Of a stretch of 64,000 nt of DNA, positions 10,680 through 21,709 are shown one piece after another (position 1 is the first letter of the stretch; each line of letters starts with the position of its first letter). The translations under genes were made by a program, and so were the position numbers. Origin of the DNA: Sisyra terminalis (Eukaryota > Arthropoda > Insecta > Neuroptera > Sisyridae); assembly GCA_958496175.1 (NCBI GenBank), contig OY292279.1, forward strand, positions 9,982,001-10,046,000, given 5' to 3'. The notes beneath the pieces are model-generated. The model did no database searches. It was not told the DNA's origin and worked only from the letters and a program-made list of their open reading frames with translations.

Positions 10680-11640
10680 AGATTCTTGGCAATGAATTTT
10701 GTTACAATTTAAAATTGTAGAAGGAACTAAAGCCGGAATATTTGGAAGGAGTCGGAGGCTTATTGGCTCCAGCTCCTAACAATCATGAATAAAGTATACA
10801 AGAATACTTAAAAAAAATAATCTTGGAACCAATGCAATGTAATTGCATTTAAATTCGTGTTAAGCTCATAAATTTAAGCAATTTAAACCGGAGCCGGAGT
10901 CAGACATTGGCTCCATATTTAAAGCCTTAACTACTGTAGTTCTACTTTCGAATTGTAGAAGAAACGAAACCAAAATTTCAAAATATCTTCCATATTTAAT
11001 ATGGTAGATCAGACCAGCGTTTTTCAAACTGTGGTATACCAACTATAATGTTGAAAGAATCGTCTTTCAACTAGCTTTTCCTGCTCATTTCAACTCCTTT
11101 AATTCCGCAATTGGTACAATGAACTTAATTTGCTAGAGCAAAAGGAGTCAAGTGCAACAATTCTTTGGATTCCCACTAATTGATCAATCTACCATCGAAT
11201 CTTAATTCATTTGTTGAAATTAGGTTTTTTAGATTCTTCGCAAAGAATTTTGTTACAATTTAAAATTATAGACGGAACCAAAGACGGAAGATTTGGAAGG
11301 AGCCGGAAGCTTATTGGCTCCAGCTCCTAACAACCATAAATGTATTATACAAGAATACTTAAAAAAAATAATCTTGGAACAGCACAAATTTAACCAAATG
11401 CAATGTAATTGTATTTAATTTGGTGATAAGCTCATTTTAAGTAATTTAGGTTGGAGCCGTAGTCAAACATTGGCTCCATATTTAAAGCCTTAACTACTGT
11501 AGTTCTGCTTTCGAATTGTTGAAAAAATTAAACCAAAATTTCAAAATATCTTCCATTTTTAATATGATAGATTAGACCAGCATTTTTCAAACTGTGGTAC
11601 ACCAGCTATAGTGTTAAAAGAATCGTCATTTCAGCAGTGG
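10680..11640. repeat. Tandem 562-bp monomers, left arm
   Basis: Two tandem monomers run from 'ttaggttttttagattcttg' through a 'ggagcc...ggctcc' hairpin, then a 'ttaactactgtagttctgct' phrase, then 'ctcctttaattccgcaattg'. The 'ggagcc' phrases repeat at 10890 and 11452. A further partial monomer follows the hAT insertion, at 12350-12500. Inverted equivalents occupy 13992-15060. Confidence 0.75.
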
Positions 11641-12346
11641 CGTAGCTACCTAGGGGCTAGACGGGGCAGTGCCCCGGGACCCTCAAGCTCAGGGGGACCC
11701 TCAACCTCCTTACCAAAAATCTCGATCGAACTGAACTTTTGGAAATCCAGTTGGAAGTTCACCAATTATATAAAGAAATAATGAGCAAATATGGAGTGCT
11801 AGAATGCGACCTAACGGAAGTATTTACAGCAATGTTATAATTCTTTACAATTCCTGTCACTTCTGCAACAACTGAAAGGTCATTTAGCAAATTTAAAATA
11901 ATAAAAAATTATTTAAGAAATAATATGGGCCAAACTCAACTCCGATATTTATCGCTAATAGTAATTGAAAACAAAACCGCATCAAGCCTGGATTTAAACG
12001 AAGTCATTGATACTTTTGCGAAAACTAAAGCTAGGAAAAAATGTAAATATAATTATTATTTATTCAGTTGGTAGGCCTGACCTTTATATAATAAACCCTT
12101 GAATATTCTCTATTTCGTTTTATTAGCCAAACCTATACCTAGTATCAATTGAAATTTATGTTGGTACTGTTTAATATTTTTATTATCTGCCTTGCAGTGC
12201 ACAAAAAAGAGCTTAAGTAGCTTAGCATTTTTAAAGTATTTGTATATTTCATATTTTTATTTGATAAAACCTAATTAGTGTACATAGCAGTGGGGCCCCA
12301 TTTTTTAATTTGGCCCAGGGCCCTTGGTTACCTAGCTACGCCACTG
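11635..12346 (+). mobile_element. Internally deleted hAT element
   Basis: The left end is CAGTGGCGTAGCTACCTAGG and the right end, in reverse, CAGTGGCGTAGCTAGGTAAC. The flanking 8-mers catttcag and cggttcag agree at six of eight positions. It keeps only the C-terminal part of the transposase gene (described separately). Its ends and internal order place it in the hAT superfamily, near elements whose proteins are annotated as zinc-finger MYM-type/hAT-C proteins. It sits within a tandem monomer. Confidence 0.85.
11736..12074 (+). pseudogene. hAT transposase C-terminus (hAT-C dimerisation domain), dead
   Basis: A single frame of 113 codons has one internal TAA, after FTAML (near 11835). It reads through LEIQLEVHQLYKEIMSKYG, TIPVTSATTERSFSKFK and KNYLRNNMGQTQLRYLSL, ending near VIDTFAKTKARKK. 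The T-P-V-T-S-A-x-x-E-R-S-F-S core followed by an LR-M-L-L segment is the hallmark of the hAT-C domain, used for transposase dimerisation. The catalytic core upstream is missing, so the gene is a remnant. Confidence 0.9.
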
Positions 12347-12500
12347 CGGTTCAGCTAGCTTTTTTTGCACATTTCAACTCCTTTAATTCCGCCATGGGTA
12401 CAATGAACTTAATTTGCAAGTGCAACAATCTCTTGGATTCCCTCTAATTGATCAATCAAGTCTTTGATTGATCAATCTACCACTGAATCCTAATTCCTTC
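12347..12500. repeat. Rest of the interrupted tandem monomer
   Basis: The sequence resumes the monomer broken by the hAT insertion ('ttcagctagct', 'actcctttaattccgccatg', 'gattgatcaatctacca'). It contains a small extra duplication of the 'ttgatcaatc' phrase. Confidence 0.6.
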
Positions 12501-13379
12501 GTTGAAAATAATATATAAAAGAATTTGTTGGAATATCCAAAATTGATACATTTTGTTAAATGTGGGGCATTCTTCAACAAAAAAGGGAAAAATTATCGAC
12601 AAAAACGGTGTCATATTTCCGACGTATCGCACATTATCGTGTAGAACCGCGTCAATAATAATTCTCTGCATTTATTCGTATTCATATCGGCTTAAATAAT
12701 AATACGTTTAATAATAATGTCGCCTCATCAATTTCCATCAAGGAAAGTCGCTGCCTTAACGAATGTGTCAGCTAAAATATTTAACTATTCACACTATTTA
12801 CTCATATTTATTGTCAACGTTTGAACGACCATTGTCTTCACTTTACATATACTCATACATCTCCATTATTTGCATATGATGTGACATATTAAATATTAAA
12901 TACATTATTTATAAATTGTGTCTATGTACTCAATGAGACTTTTACTTATTGCATAATTAAGAAGTCTAGCGAGGAAATTTTATATTTTTTTTTTATAACT
13001 TAATAACTACCTGATTCCTGGGTGCCTCAAGTGCGTGATTTCACTAAAGAAATGATGCACGTAAATATTTTTTCTACGTTTGTTTAATACTTTGATTCTC
13101 TTTATTTGGTTAATTTATCAATGCACCAAAGAATATGCATTCAATTATGTGTTACCGTTGGAATTTTTAAGCAGAAGTATTTAAAATTATGGGAAAGACT
13201 TACAATTGTTTAATTCCTTAAACAAATCTCTTAAAGTAGCGATGAAAAGTTAGCGAAACTTAAAAGAAAACCGCTTGGAAAACTCTTTGCTAATTTTTTC
13301 CCAAAAAAAACAATTTGGAGGAAAACAATGCCAACACTTGTAAATACTATTCAAAATTACGGTCTATTTTAGATTAAAG
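12501..13379. other. Unshared centre of the inverted duplication
   Basis: Unique AT-rich sequence between the arms. A minus-strand frame at 12477-12671 has no recognisable domain. No promoter or RNA gene was seen. Confidence 0.45.
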
Positions 13380-13752
13380 ACTTTCACGGTCGTTCGTATT
13401 CAAGATACAACTCTTTATTGAAAAAGTTGTGGCTTTCGGATCCAAAGCCGTGTCAAAAGATTGACTATCGTCAAGGGTCGAGGGTCACATCTTCAGGGCG
13501 TAATTACTCCGACACAAATCGCAGGATGGTCCTCAAGCCGTTTTATATACCAGCAGGTCAACCAATAAGACGAGATGGCTTGCGACCTCCGGACGAAGTT
13601 GAGAATTTGGATGGTCTCGTGTCTCTCCCGTATCTTCGAGGTGTATCTGACCGTATTGGAAGGGTGCTCAGGAAAAATAATTTCAGGGTGGTGTTCAAGC
13701 CTCCTACGAAAATATCTTGTATACTTCCGTCCCCAAAGGACAAGACTGTCAC
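13380..13752 (+). mobile_element. Penelope-like retroelement fragment inserted in the hAT copy
   Basis: This segment is markedly more G+C-rich than its surroundings. It interrupts the right-arm hAT copy at the codons for SAAAE. Its 3' part encodes a Penelope-type protein piece. Its 5' part contains 'cacatcttcagggcgtaatt', a phrase repeated at 15430-15495 and 15762-15830. The junction with hAT lies inside an inverted pair, GTCACTTC ... GAAGTGAC (about 13747-13772). Confidence 0.65.
13613..13744 (+). pseudogene. Penelope-like element protein fragment (C-terminal to the RT)
   Basis: A 44-codon stretch reads GLVSLPYLRGVSDRI, GRVLRKNNFRVVFKPP and TKISCILPSPKDK. In Penelope-like elements, a 'LPY-x-G-(x)-S/T-(x)2-I-x-R-(x)2-(K/R)' segment followed by a 'VF(K/R)P...K(I/L)...L...KD' segment lies between the reverse transcriptase thumb and the GIY-YIG endonuclease. 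Both the RT core and the endonuclease are absent; the frame runs on into hAT sequence at 13745. The identification rests on family memory only, not on a search. Confidence 0.65.
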
Positions 13753-13991
13753 TTCAGCTGCTGCAGAAGTGACAGGAATTGTAAAGAATAATAACATTGC
13801 TCTAAATACTTCCGTTAGGTCGCATTCTAGCACTCCATATTTGCTAATTATTTCCTTATATAATTGGTGAACTTGCAACTGAATTTCCAAAAGTTCAGTT
13901 CGATCAAGATTTCTGGTAGGGATGAGAGGGCCTCTGGGCTTGAGGGCCCCGGGGTACTGCTCCGCCTAGCCCCTAGGTAGCTACGTCACTG
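13753..13991 (-). pseudogene. hAT element, right-arm copy, truncated
   Basis: This is the inverted counterpart of the hAT at 11635. The end is CAGTGACGTAGCTACC (reverse, 13991). The frame from 13890 reads EIQLQVHQLYKEIISKYG then TEVFRAM and FTIPVTSAAAE, where it stops at the Penelope-like junction. Here the position that is a stop codon in the left copy is sense, so the stop arose after the duplication or was lost in this arm. Confidence 0.85.
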
Positions 13992-15060
13992 CTGAAAAGA
14001 CGATTCTCTTAACACTATAGCTGGTGTACCACAGTTTGAAAAACGCTGATCTAATCTATCGTATTAAAAATGGAAGATATTTTGAAATTTAGGTTTAATT
14101 TTTTTAACGATTCGAAAGCAGAACTAAAGTAGTTAAGGCTTTAAATATGGAGCCAATGTTTGACTCCGGCTCCAGCTAAATTGCTTCATATGAGCTTAAC
14201 ACCAAATTAAATGCCATTACATTGCATTTTATTAAATTTATGCGGTTCCAAGATTATTTGTGTTTAAGTATTCTTGTACAATACATTCATGATTGCTAGG
14301 AGCTGGAGCCAATAAGTTTCCGGTTCCTTCCAAATCTTCCGTATTTGGTTCCGTCTACAATTTTAAATTGTAACAAAATTCTTTGCCAAGAATCTAAAAA
14401 ACCTAATTTCAACAAATAAATTAAGATTCAATGGTAGATTGATCAACTAGTGGGAATCCAAGAATTGTTGCACTTGACTCCTTTTGCCCTAGCAAATTAA
14501 GTTCATTGTACCAATTGCGGAATTAAAGGAGTTGAAATGAGCAAGAAAAGCTAGTTGAAAAGACGATTCTTTTAATACTATAGTTAGTATACCATAGTTT
14601 GAAAAACGCTGGTCTAATCTACCATATTAAATATAGAAGATATTTTGAAATTTTGGTTTAGTTTCTTCTACAATTCGAAAGCAGAACTACAGTAGTTAAG
14701 GCTTTAAATATGGAGCCGATGTTTGACTCCGGCTCCAGCCTAAATTGCTTATAATGAGTTTAACACCAAATTAAATGCAATTACATTGCATTTGGTTAAA
14801 TTTATGCGGTTCCAAGATTATTTTTGTTTAAGTATTCTTGTACAATACATTCATGATTGCTAGGAGCTGGAGCCAATAAGTTTCCGGTTCCTTCCAAATC
14901 TTCCGTATTTGGTTCCGTCTACAATTTTAAATTGCAACAAAATTCTTTGCCAAGAATCTAAAAACCTAATTTCAACAAATGAATTAAGATTCGATGGTTG
15001 ATTGACCAACTAGTGGGAATCCAAGAATTGTTGCACTTGATTCCTTTTGCTCTAGCAAAT
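13992..15060. repeat. Tandem 562-bp monomers, right arm (inverted)
   Basis: Inverted equivalents of the left-arm monomers, with 'ggagccaatgtttgactccg' at 14151 and 'ggagccgatgtttgactccg' at 14713, and 'tgctaggagctggagccaat' at about 14294 and 14858. The two monomers here are more alike than either is to the left arm in places, suggesting exchange between neighbours. Confidence 0.75.
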
Positions 15061-15423
15061 TAAGTCCATTGTATCAATTGCAGAATTGCCAATCCAATTC
15101 GATTACATCTATAAGCCATCGAACATATAAAATGAAAATATTCAAAAGTGCAAAGATTTTTTTTTCAGAAGTTTTTTTATCCAATGCCTAGAAAACCTCA
15201 AAAAACCAGTAGTTCTTAAACTCTTTTAGTCAGAAATGTATTATCCCGTAAGGGACGCAAAACGAGCGTTTATAAATATACCTCTATACCTTTATATTAT
15301 TTGTTTTCGTAAAGAAATGCTAACTTTAACTTGGAGTAATCTTCACCACATTTGAAAACAAAACTACAGTTTTTAAGGCTTTAAATCTGGAGCCAATGTT
15401 TGACTCCGGCTCTGGTCTAAATT

Positions 15424-15830
15424 CGTCTAAGGTCGTATCTTCAGGATGTAATTGCTCTGAAACTAATTTTAAGATGCTCTTTATTTCGTCTTATATATGA
15501 TATCTTATTATTATTTATATTTATTATTTATTTATTTATATTTTTATATTTTATATTTATATTATATGTATTTATTATATTTATATATATATATTATTTA
15601 TATTATATTATACATATATGATTATATATGATTATGTATATTTGATGATCAGAATAATAATTAAGTCTGTAATAGTTAAGTAATTAGTTTCTTATTTGTA
15701 ATAAAAAATAAAAATAAAAGATCCATTATGATGGACTATGTCACCTATATCTTACAACCATTCTGGATCACATTTTCAGGGTGTAATTACTTCGAAAATA
15801 ATTTTAAGATGTTTTTAATTTCGTCTTTAT
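15424..15830. repeat. Two decayed copies of a roughly 70-bp phrase plus an AT microsatellite
   Basis: Copies near 15430-15495 and 15762-15830 match the 5' part of the Penelope-like fragment at about 13484-13555 ('cttcaggatgtaattgctc', 'ttcagggtgtaattacttc'). Between them, 15490-15650 is almost pure A/T of short TTTA/TAT units. Confidence 0.6.
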
Positions 15831-17125
15831 ATTATCTATCATGGTCAGAACAGTAATCTATAATCTCTTTATAGAGAATTAGAAGTGGTATTTTTTTATC
15901 TAATCCTAAAAAATGTTTGAGTAAATCTTTAAGTTTTTGAGTTTGATGATATCTTTGTTAATTTTTGGTTGTAAAAAAGAAAATTTAGTTTAAAAGTTTT
16001 ATCATTGTCACATTTAAAAGTTTTTGGATGGTTTACATTGAAATTTTGGAGGAAAAAAATTTGTTTTATACCCCAATAAAGTTCTTACCTTATCTGAACG
16101 TTATTTTTTTTGGGTGATTACCTAAACTGTTTATCATGATATTTCATTGAAATGTCGGAAAACTATAAAGACATTATACCTGTCGGCAGATACATACCTG
16201 TTCGTACAAATTTCTAATAATAAAACTCAATGTTTATGTCATTCTCGGTAACGTACTATATATTGTCGGAATATGCAATAAAAGATTTGTTACTTTCTAA
16301 ATATCACATTCCACCCGGGCGCTACGGTATATTTGTTTAAGCCAATAATTGATCGTAAAGGTATTTTTTATATCAAAAAAAAAAAAAGCGTCTAACGTAA
16401 ACATAAGTGTGATTTTACGCAGATAAGTGAGTCAGAATCTAAAAAAAAGAGCAGATGCCGATGAATGTTACGATTTTTACTAGCGAAAGATTTCCTACTT
16501 TAATTCCACACAAAAAAAAGAATCGTTACTCGAACAATGTGCAACTTTTAATTTGGGAAAACTATTTACGTATAGACATGTGGAAAAATAGCCGAACGGT
16601 TGATTGATTTCGTATTGATAATTGACTGAGTGATTTATTTTCGCAGCCAAATTATGTAAGAATCGAAATTTTTTCACATCAGTCGGCATCGTCTTTAAAC
16701 TAATCAACGTGAACCGACACCAAATCGAACTGATTTTCTGTGCAATTCTCAATTTTTTTTTCGCGAAATTTTCCAAGGTTTTTGTTCGTTAACCTTTCGT
16801 GACCTCACCGGCCAATAAAACGACACTATTGTATTGCAAATTTGGCCTTTTTTGCAAAACAAACACAAAGTGTTATATGATTTGCGGTTGGGTCCTTGAA
16901 AAAAGAAAGAAAGATGTATCTTTTTTCGGTCGATTGAGGAAGAATGTGACGATTAAATTAATGCAAATTGCTAGATAAATTCGAATTTCTACTTCCTAAT
17001 TGAGACATTGATGTTATCAATAATTAGCTTGTTTTCAATTAAACGTATTTTTCACGAGTTGGAGGTTGACAGCTCAATGTTATGCAATTTGCACAATTTT
17101 ATAGAAAATGTGTTGAAATATGAAA
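15831..17125. other. Unique DNA, no supported gene
   Basis: Slightly more complex sequence at 16200-16960 with an uninterrupted minus-strand frame (16495-16776) that begins with TTG, not ATG. No domain or splice pattern was recognised. Confidence 0.4.
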
Positions 17126-18285
17126 TCTTTATTCGATTTACTCCCTCTATATTCTGTCCATCAATTGATGGACAAAGAATGATTCAAAATTAAGTATTCT
17201 TTTGTAAAACGAAAATTGTATTGATAATGAGAAAAAATTGAGTAAATTGGAATATCAATTAGCCGGAAAATTAAATGGATCCAAAGTAAAGCTAGGCAAC
17301 TGAAAGATTTAAGGGAAGTTGGAGCTAGATTAGAGCGGATTATGGCCCTTAAAATTAGCTCTTGTTATTAATGTTCTTGGAAACTTGGACTCAAATAATT
17401 TACAAAAAATTTACGAAGTGTAATACAATTTATCTGGCCTTACTAAATTTCAAATGTTGTAAATCATCAACATTTAGATTAAACGATTTAAACAACTTTG
17501 TTAATAATAATCGTTTATTATCGTTAATAACACCGGCATACAAAAAAAAAAAGTGCTCTGTACTTTTGACCAGACCTACATAAATCTACGTATTTTGACC
17601 CCCTGAACACGAATCCGGGGTCGGTTTGACCCGTACACCCTCAAAAATTCGAGAAAACTTTAAAAAACCGAAAAAAATGGTTAAAATCGGCAGTTTTGGT
17701 GAAAATCTTTTATTCGATTTACTCCCTCTATATTCTATTCATCAATTGATAGGACAAAAATACAGAATGATTCAAATTTAAGTATCCTTTTGTAACACGA
17801 AAATCGTATTGAAAGGGAGAAAGAATTGAGTGAATTGGAATATCAATTAGCCGGAAAATTAAATGGATCCAAAGTAAAGCTAGGCAACTGAAAGATTTAA
17901 GGGAAGTTGGAGCTGGATTAGAGCCCTTAAAAATAACTCTTGTTATTAATGTTCTTGGGAACTTGGACTCAAATAATTTACAAAAAATTTACGAAGGGTA
18001 ATACAATTTACCTGGTCTTACTAAATTTCAAATGTTGTAAATCATCAACATTTAGATTAAACGATTTAAACAACTTTGTTAATAATAATCGTTTATTATC
18101 GTTAATAACACGGGCACACAAAAAAAAAAAGTGCTCTGTACTTTTGACCGGACCTACATAAATCTACGTATTTTGACCCCCTGAACACGAATCCGGGGTC
18201 GGTTTGACCCGTACACCCTCAAAAATTCGAGAATACTTTAAAAAACCGAAAAAAATGGTTAAAATCGGCAGTTTTGGTGACATAA
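17126..18285. repeat. 580-bp tandem duplication
   Basis: Copy one (about 17126-17705) and copy two (about 17706-18285) are direct repeats at roughly 95% identity by eye. They share the block from 'tattcgatttactccctcta' through 'aatatcaattagccggaaaa', 'atgttcttggaaacttggac', 'gggtcggtttgacccgtac' to 'atcggcagttttggtga'. Matching frames of about 70 codons in both copies (from 17371 and 17949) are a consequence of the duplication and are not recognised. Part of the unit, near 'aacatttagattaaacg', recurs inverted at 59800-59965. Confidence 0.85.
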
Positions 18286-18733
18286 AAATTTTTTTGAACT
18301 AAACCGAGCATGATTTTCATGTTTTTCGATCCGCTGAATACAAATTCGAAGTTCATTTAAATCATAACCTGTTTTTATTGTAAGAAAATTGCAAAAAATC
18401 TTTGAAAGTTGCGAGAAATTGCAGTCATAAAACCGTATCTTGATTCTCATTTATAGATTCAAAAGCTGCAGTTTTTTGTTCATTCAAATTTTTTCTGGTG
18501 GTACAACATGAAAAAAACATGAAAAACATGCTCGGTTTAGTTCAAAAAAAAATTTATGTCACCAAAACTGCCGATTTTAACCATTTTTTTCGGTTTTTTA
18601 AAGTTTTCTCGAATTTTTGAGGGTGTACGGGTCAAACCGACCCCGGATTCGTATTCAGGGGGTCAAAATACGTAGATTTATGTAGGTCCAGTCAAAAGTA
18701 CAGAGCACTTTTTTTTTGTGTGCCGGTGTAATT
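18104..18733. mobile_element. Foldback element with GGGTCGGTTTGACCC arms, family C
   Basis: The left arm (18104-18312) and right arm (18521-18733) are inverted copies around a 208-bp loop. Landmarks are 'gtgctctgtacttttgac', 'ccccctgaacacgaatccgg' and 'ctaaaccgagcatg'. The outer end reads CACCGGCACACAAAAAAAAA on the minus strand of the right arm. The left arm is also the end of the second 580-bp tandem unit, so the single arm was duplicated together with its flank. Confidence 0.75.
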
Positions 18734-21084
18734 ATTATCTTTGATAATAATTGTGTCATTTTAAATGTGTTTGTCATTTTTACATTTTTTCTAGACCTTG
18801 TCGTCTCTCTCATTTTGTCCCATTAATAGGGGCAAAAAGGTCCTGTATTTATTTTAAGTATCAGGCAGGTGTAATGAATTTAATAACAGTATTTGAATCA
18901 ATGAAATATTTCTGGATTTTCATTTGTAGTTATTGTAAACATAACATAAAACTGTTCTTTCTTTATAATAATATTAACATTATTTGTAAGATAAGTAATA
19001 TTTTTTGTACCTTTATCTTAACTTAATCAAATTCATTGTTTCCTGGATCACAATTATAACAAACGAAGTAAACGAACCTTCGGGTAGAAATACAGTTTTC
19101 ATAGGTCCATTGCTTGCAAAGATTGTGTTGAATCCAACCTTCACGTGGCTGGGTAAGGAAAAGGTCCACGTGGACCATTTTACTCCAATTACGTTCAAGT
19201 GTTTTTACTAGATTATAACTAATTTACTGTTTAAATTAGCTAAAAACTAATAATAAATCCTGAAATATCACTAAATCTCATATACTATTAAATAATGTTT
19301 TAGTCTGGTCAAAGCAATATTACTGCTGGAAACCGAAAGAATAATAATTAAAAATTTTACTTTCGTAAAAATATCGAGGTACCGTCGTAAATCTATCTGT
19401 GATGTAGCTTAACCACCAGGATGGCCTTGAAATGCTTCTTACATTTTCTCATCCCAACCATTATAGTTAAATAAAGCAATATGCCACTAGTGTTTTAGAT
19501 ACTCATGGTAGACCTTTATACCCGCGGACCTTTAAGACCCACTCTACCCTCTACTTCAAAAAATGGGTGGTAAAAAAGCAAATTCTGAGAATCATACAAA
19601 AAAGCAGTCTTCAGTGCTATGAAAACATTATGCGCAAATATTAGAAGTCATCATAGAGAAGAAGTACAGGACGTAGAAGAACTTCCTGGCTAAAAAAATT
19701 CAACTGCAGTTCAATTGATTTGGTGCATCTTCAAAAAGGATATTGGCTGCAAAAAGTGACCTATAGAAAAATCATTTCCATTTAAAATTTGGAATCACCG
19801 ATTATTTTTCTTAGACTTTAACTTCATAGGAGTAGAAGGATCCCACTTCAAAAATTTACTGATCTTTCAAAGAAAGTTTTCCTAACGTTTTTTTTTTTTC
19901 TGTTCTTCTCTGACATTAGAATAAAAATTGCTTCAAAAAAATTATCTATTAATAGTCAGATGCTTGAATAAAAAATTGAGAAAAAAAGATTGTAAAAATG
20001 CGGTTCGATAGGAAAGGTCAAGTTTGATTGTCGCTGGATCTTCATTAAAAAAGAAGATATCAATTTTTGACCTTTAAAAATTCATAAACGTACATTAGTA
20101 TAATATTTAAAAGTATATAAAATGATATAATCATCAAGAATTCGCCTTGTCGATATTCCGTATATGAATAACGATTAACCAACGTAAGTACATAATTCGA
20201 AGAACCAAACGTATGGTAAATGACGGAAGAGACTGGAATTACACATTGGAACTTGTTTTTCGCGTTGCTATTTTGCATTAATGAGCACGAACTATGTGCT
20301 GCATTTTTCATAAACCATTTTTTTTCGTTGCGGTTATTATATGCAAGGATTCTTGCACTTCAGTTCCGATTATGACTCAATTTGAATGCCGTTTTGCGTT
20401 TAAATCGTGAAGGGTTTTATTATTTTCTATGAGATCATAAATCTCAGGCAAATCTTGATTTATTAAATCCAATGATATTATAATCTTTGTTATTGTTGCC
20501 TTATCGTATTACGTCCGTGATCTTTCCAGTCGTTAGTACAAATAAAAACCGCTTGCAAAATATGGAAACAAATCGCAATATCGGAAATCTTGGCCACTTA
20601 TTAGATTATCGCGTTAATCTTGTACGTTTTAATGCCAATTATGAAGCGATTTAAATCATATAATATGATTTAGATGAAAATTTCTGACGGATTAAAGTTA
20701 TCCGAAGTATGTGGTATGGCTAACTGGTTTTAAATGAAGTTTATCGCAAATGCTTTAAAGCGATTATTGGGAATGTTATATGGATTTTATTGCCCATTTA
20801 GCCAAGCAATTTCGATTAAGAACATATTTGATAGTAGATTATATGTTACTGGAGCTTAAAACTAATTAATTGCTTAATTAAACGCGAAACAAATATTGTT
20901 TTATTGATAAAATTAAAAACTAACATTCCGATTAGGGAGATATTATTAAAGTAATTGGTTTTCCTATAAGTAACATCAAATTTTTGAAACACCTCAATAA
21001 AAAGGATCAGAAAATCAACTGTCTATTTTATTTTCAAAGATAGAGGTATCAATAATATTTTTCAGAAATAAGAAGATAATTCAG
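18734..21084. other. Unique AT-rich DNA
   Basis: No gene, element end or repeat partner was supported. Small frames at 18751-19026, 19005-19211 and 20060-20311 (minus) carry no recognised domain. A short patch near 19080-19170 ('ccttcacgtggctgggtaag') is less AT-rich than its flanks. Confidence 0.4.
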
Positions 21085-21130
21085 GTTGTTTAAGCTCGTT
21101 TTTTTATTTATATTTTTAATATTCAAATTA

Positions 21131-21163
21131 GCTACGTTTCGTTACGTATTGTAACTTCATCAG
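21131..21163 (-). ncRNA. Hammerhead-like motif (F2, left arm)
   Basis: On the minus strand: CTGATGA, A, stem GTTAC-AATAC-GTAAC, GAAAC, GTAGC. The first box matches the hammerhead CUGAUGA exactly and GAAA follows a perfect 5-bp stem. Confidence 0.45.
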
Positions 21164-21227
21164 GCTTCTTGAATCACAAAAAATTAAATATTTTCAATTT
21201 AAATTCAATAAAAAAAATAATTATATA

Positions 21228-21618
21228 AGGGACTGTTCATAAAATACGTCACGCTAAAATAAGCTTTTTTATGAATACGTTCGCATACAAGGGGGGGGGG
21301 TCTTGCTGAGCGTGACAAGATGTAAAAGGGGGCGAGGGTCTTCGGTAACGTGAAGTTTGCCGTTCGTCAAAAAATTTGAAATTAATATTACTTTCGACTA
21401 TTTTTCTTTTTCAATTTTTATCATGATCAAAAGTCATTCATTTCGTATTTAGTAAATATTAAATATATAGTTTTTAAATATATAGAAATTTGTGCACTTT
21501 TAATTGAAATTTATCATATTCAGGGGGGTCACAGAAAGTGTGACACAGCGTGATAATGAGGGAGGGGGTCAGAAAAAGCTTATTTTAGCATGACATATTT
21601 TATTAACGGTCCCTTATA
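21228..21618. mobile_element. Nested miniature element with G-runs
   Basis: Inverted ends share 'TACGTCACGCTAAAATAAGC' on the left and a close complement on the right (21575-21605), next to long G tracts (ten Gs at 21291; GGGGGG at 21523; GGGAGGGGG at 21560). I recall very similar sequences dispersed in insect genomes, but the class is unknown to me. The outer sequence is itself palindromic, so a target duplication cannot be told apart from it. Confidence 0.6.
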
Positions 21619-21676
21619 TACATTTTTTTTATTGAATTTAAATTGAAAATATTTAATTTTTTGTGATTCAAGAAGC

Positions 21677-21709
21677 CTGATGAAGTTACAACACGTAACG
21701 AAACGTAGC
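21677..21709 (+). ncRNA. Hammerhead-like motif (F2, right arm)
   Basis: CTGATGA, A, stem GTTAC-AACAC-GTAAC, GAAAC, GTAGC. It is identical to the left-arm motif except in the loop. Confidence 0.45.

Larger units (their letters stand above)
10228..15423. repeat. Large inverted duplication (5.2 kb, arms about 1.65 kb)
   Basis: The left arm (about 10228-11870) and right arm (about 13753-15423) are reverse complements. Paired landmarks are 'agcgctcgttgcgcccctta' near 10384 and its diverged complement near 15250; 'ggagcc...ggctcc' near 10245, 10890 and 11452 pair with 15392, 14713 and 14151. The spacings are 646 and 562 bp on the left and 562 and 679 bp on the right. A dead hAT element lies at the same inner position in both arms, so it was there before the duplication. 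The central 1.9 kb is not shared and holds a Penelope-like fragment on the right side. Confidence 0.85.

Noticed and set aside
13441..13500. Full hammerhead-like motif in the Penelope-like fragment (reverse strand CTGAAGATG)
   Set aside because: The first box is present, but no stem followed by GAAA could be fitted at the expected distance.
13418..13870. 150-codon frame as one protein
   Set aside because: It starts with TTG and fuses a Penelope-like piece to antisense hAT sequence; only residues about 66-109 are meaningful.
16495..16776. 93-codon minus-strand gene
   Set aside because: No ATG start, no domain, no conserved partner in the window.
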